From the NCBI RefSeq assembly GCF_011043545.1, contig NZ_JAAKGP010000002.1, positions 248,001 through 312,000 of the forward strand: 64,000 nucleotides of DNA. Direction: 5' to 3'. A model generated the notes under the pieces. The model was not told where the DNA came from, did not search any database, and saw nothing but the letters and a program-made list of their open reading frames with translations. This DNA comes from Rhodobacter sp. SGA-6-6 (GTDB lineage: Bacteria; Pseudomonadota; Alphaproteobacteria; Rhodobacterales; Rhodobacteraceae). The position numbers and the translations under genes are program-made. Positions within the stretch are counted from its first letter, which is position 1; every line of letters begins with the position of its first letter. Below, one piece after another: positions 62,013 through 64,000 of the stretch.

Positions 62013-63932
62013 TTATTTCAACGCGCCCTTTGCCTTCAGCGCGTCGGCTTTTTCGGGGTTGTACCACCAGAAGGCCAATTCGCCCAGAGCATAGGGCGGC
62101 AGCGTCTCGGGGTGCTCGTAGATGTCGAAATAGGCCACGGTATGAATCTTCTTGAAATAGCGCGGCACCACGACGTGCTGCGACCGGAGCACGCGGTCCA
62201 GCGCCCGGATCGCGGCGCGCAGCTCCTCGCGCGAGGTCGCGGCCTCTGCCACCTCCAGCAGCCGGTCCACCGCCGGATCGGCATAGCCCATGCGGTTGCG
62301 GCTGGAATTGTCCTTTGCCACCGAGGACCAGGCCTGTTTCAGCACGCCGCCCGGTTCCAGCCCGCCGTTCACCACGGTCGTCGGCAGCGCGTCGAAATCG
62401 AAATTCGGCGGGCTGGCGCGTTGCTGCAACTGCGGATCGTCGATGATGTCGAAGCTGGCGTCCACGCCCAAAGCGCGCAGGTTTTGGACAAAGGCGTTGC
62501 AGACCGGCAAAAGGTCGGTGCGGGAATGGACCATCGCCATGCGCAGGGTTTCGCCCTTGGCATTGCGGCGCATCCCGTCATCGCCCACCGTCCAGCCCGC
62601 CTCGTCCAGCAGGGCCGAGGCCTTGCGCAGGTTCCTGCGGTCCAGCGCGTTGTCCTTGGACGACACCGGGGCCATCGGAACTTCGTCGGTCAGGATGCCG
62701 GCGGGCAGCAGCCCCTCGTCGACCAGGGGCTGCAGGATCGCCACTTCGTCCGGCCCGGCCACGCCCGTCGCGGCGAGGTCCGAGTTTTCCCAGATCGAAT
62801 TGATGCGCGAGAAGATGCCGTAGAACAGCGTCTCGTTCGACCATTCGAAGTTGAACATCAGCCCGATCGCCTCGCGGACCCGCGGGTCCTGGAACTGCTC
62901 GCGCCGCAGGTTGAAGATGAAGGCCTGGCCGCCGGCGATATCGCCCGAGGGCAGCTCGGCCTTGATCACGTCGCGTGCCGCGACCGCCGGGAAGCCGTAG
63001 CCCGTCGCCCATTGCTTGGCCGAGCTTTCGTTGCGGAAGGTGTAGACGCCCGCCTTGAACGCCTCCATCGCCGCATTGTCATCGGCAAAGTATTCGATCC
63101 GGATGCGGTCGAAATTGTTCTGCCCGACGTTCAGCGGATGGGTCTCGCCCCAGTAGTCCTCGTCCCGCTTGTAGATGATCTGCTGGCCCGGCCTGTAGCT
63201 TTCCAGCACATAGGGGCCGGTGCCGAGGAAGGGCTCGAAACTCGATTTTTCAAGATCGCGGTTGTTGGCCTCGTAATGCGCCTTCGAGAAAATGACCGTG
63301 CCGCCCGCGTTCACCGGCATGTCGCGGAACGGCGTGCCGGGGGTGAAGGTGAACTTGATCCGGTAGGGGTCCAGCACCTCGACCGACTGGTATTTCCCGT
63401 TCGACACGCTGCGGAATTCGGGAATGCCCTTGTCCCGGAACAGCTCGTAGCTGAACAGCACGTCTTCGGCGGTAAAGGGACTGCCGTCGGAAAAGGTCAC
63501 GTCCTTGCGCAGGTTGAAGATCACCCAGGATCGGTCTTCGGGATATTCCATCGTCTCGCACAGCAGGCAGTAGGCGGCGCTGACATCATCCGCCGTGCCG
63601 GACAGGATGGATTCGTAAAGGATCGACGACAGCGCCCCGGCATTGCCCGCGATCGCATAGGGGTTGAACGAATCGAAGCTGCCGGGCGCCCACTGGCTGA
63701 TCTCGCCGCCTTTCGGCGCGTCGGGGTTGACATAGGGAAGGTGGGTGAAGTCGGCCGGCAGCTTGAGGTCGCCGAAGGTCGAGATGCCGTGCGAGGTGAT
63801 CACCTTCTCCTCGGCCCGCGCGGCGGTGGCCAGCGCAAGCCCGCAGATCATCGCCCCCACCGCAAGGGCCGTGGCGCGAAGCCCCTGCCCTGCCGTCCTC
63901 TCCGCCGCCCGCGTGACTGCCCGTTCTGCCAT
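62013..63932 (-). CDS. yejA: ABC transporter substrate-binding protein (YejA-like)
   Basis: 639 aa extracellular binding protein, family 5. N-terminal signal (hydrophobic stretch about 20-40, ending ARA-EEKV), then HGISTFGDLKLPADFTHLPYVNPDAPKGGEI, which is typical of YejA, and FSDGSPFTAEDVLFSYELF, GTGPYVLESYRPG and AKQWATGYGFPAV. In E. coli YejA imports microcin C and short peptides. First gene of the operon; ATG 63932 follows GGACGGAAGA. The 68 bp beyond it are the window edge; no promoter is clear. Confidence 0.94.
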   Translation of the reverse strand: MAERAVTRAAERTAGQGLRATALAVGAMICGLALATAARAEEKVITSHGISTFGDLKLPADFTHLPYVNPDAPKGGEISQWAPGSFDSFNPYAIAGNAGALSSILYESILSGTADDVSAAYCLLCETMEYPEDRSWVIFNLRKDVTFSDGSPFTAEDVLFSYELFRDKGIPEFRSVSNGKYQSVEVLDPYRIKFTFTPGTPFRDMPVNAGGTVIFSKAHYEANNRDLEKSSFEPFLGTGPYVLESYRPGQQIIYKRDEDYWGETHPLNVGQNNFDRIRIEYFADDNAAMEAFKAGVYTFRNESSAKQWATGYGFPAVAARDVIKAELPSGDIAGGQAFIFNLRREQFQDPRVREAIGLMFNFEWSNETLFYGIFSRINSIWENSDLAATGVAGPDEVAILQPLVDEGLLPAGILTDEVPMAPVSSKDNALDRRNLRKASALLDEAGWTVGDDGMRRNAKGETLRMAMVHSRTDLLPVCNAFVQNLRALGVDASFDIIDDPQLQQRASPPNFDFDALPTTVVNGGLEPGGVLKQAWSSVAKDNSSRNRMGYADPAVDRLLEVAEAATSREELRAAIRALDRVLRSQHVVVPRYFKKIHTVAYFDIYEHPETLPPYALGELAFWWYNPEKADALKAKGALK

Positions 63933-64000
63933 TCTTCCGTCCTTCCGTCCCGGTTCCCGCCATTGACCATGCTAAGCCCGGCTTTGCCAAGCGCAAAGGC

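Overview
The window is high-GC DNA from an alphaproteobacterium, almost certainly a member of the Rhodobacterales (Paracoccaceae/Rhodobacteraceae type). The basis is the gene set (carnitine operon with a dehydrogenase-thioesterase fusion, long GlnD, MoeB with an N-terminal membrane segment, glutathione S-transferase with a TRASH-like tail, serine-less rhomboid) and several dispersed structured repeats at gene ends. It reads as chromosome. I see no transposase, integrase, plasmid or phage gene, and no rRNA or tRNA gene.

Layout. 1-4.2 kb: end of a dipeptide-type ABC importer (permease partial at the left edge, binding protein) divergent from choline-sulfatase betC. 4.4-7.3 kb: a GMC alcohol/choline-dehydrogenase-like oxidase and a sulfotransferase. 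7.3-15.7 kb: a carnitine/gamma-butyrobetaine operon on the minus strand (beta-keto acid cleavage enzyme, lipoprotein, small membrane protein, L-carnitine dehydrogenase-thioesterase fusion, acyl-CoA dehydrogenase, ADP-forming CoA ligase, carnitinyl-CoA dehydratase-like crotonase), divergent from a CdhR-type activator. 15.7-19.5 kb: an M3 oligopeptidase and a polar amino-acid ABC importer without its ATPase. 19.7-30.1 kb: housekeeping and metabolic genes (DODA-type dioxygenase, MepA-like protein, secreted EEP-family protein, moeB, dut, coaBC, ChaN-like, cobU, cobC-like, GST-TRASH, comM). 30.15-30.54 kb: a degenerate, cas-less, type I-C-like CRISPR array. 30.5-45.3 kb: gshB, yraN, rsmI, LppC-like lipoprotein, glnD, murJ, pseudo-rhomboid, trpS, three small proteins, YbjN-like, proC, CsaA-like, 2-hydroxyacid dehydrogenase, second sulfotransferase. 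45.5-53.8 kb: a fatty-acid beta-oxidation block on the minus strand (fadB-like, cupin, fadA, GST, small protein, acyl-CoA dehydrogenase, two MerR regulators). 53.9-56.6 kb: two hot-dog thioesterases, a MATE exporter and a universal stress protein. 56.9-63.9 kb: yejABEF oligopeptide importer with a glycosyltransferase as last gene.

How it works together. The first 15.7 kb looks like a supply line for glycine betaine: choline-O-sulfate is desulfated by BetC, while gamma-butyrobetaine and carnitine are converted through CoA esters, carnitine, 3-dehydrocarnitine and betainyl-CoA to glycine betaine. The 45-54 kb block handles acyl-CoA oxidation, probably under MerR control.

The most unusual material is non-coding: the decaying CRISPR-like array whose repeats change sequence but keep their hairpin; four copies of a ~217 bp multi-hairpin element, always in one orientation just beyond the stop codon of a minus-strand gene; a family of inverted-repeat elements carrying GAGTATTT/GATATTT; a recurrent ~30-nt terminator-like palindrome; and a 27-bp perfect inverted repeat between glnD and murJ.
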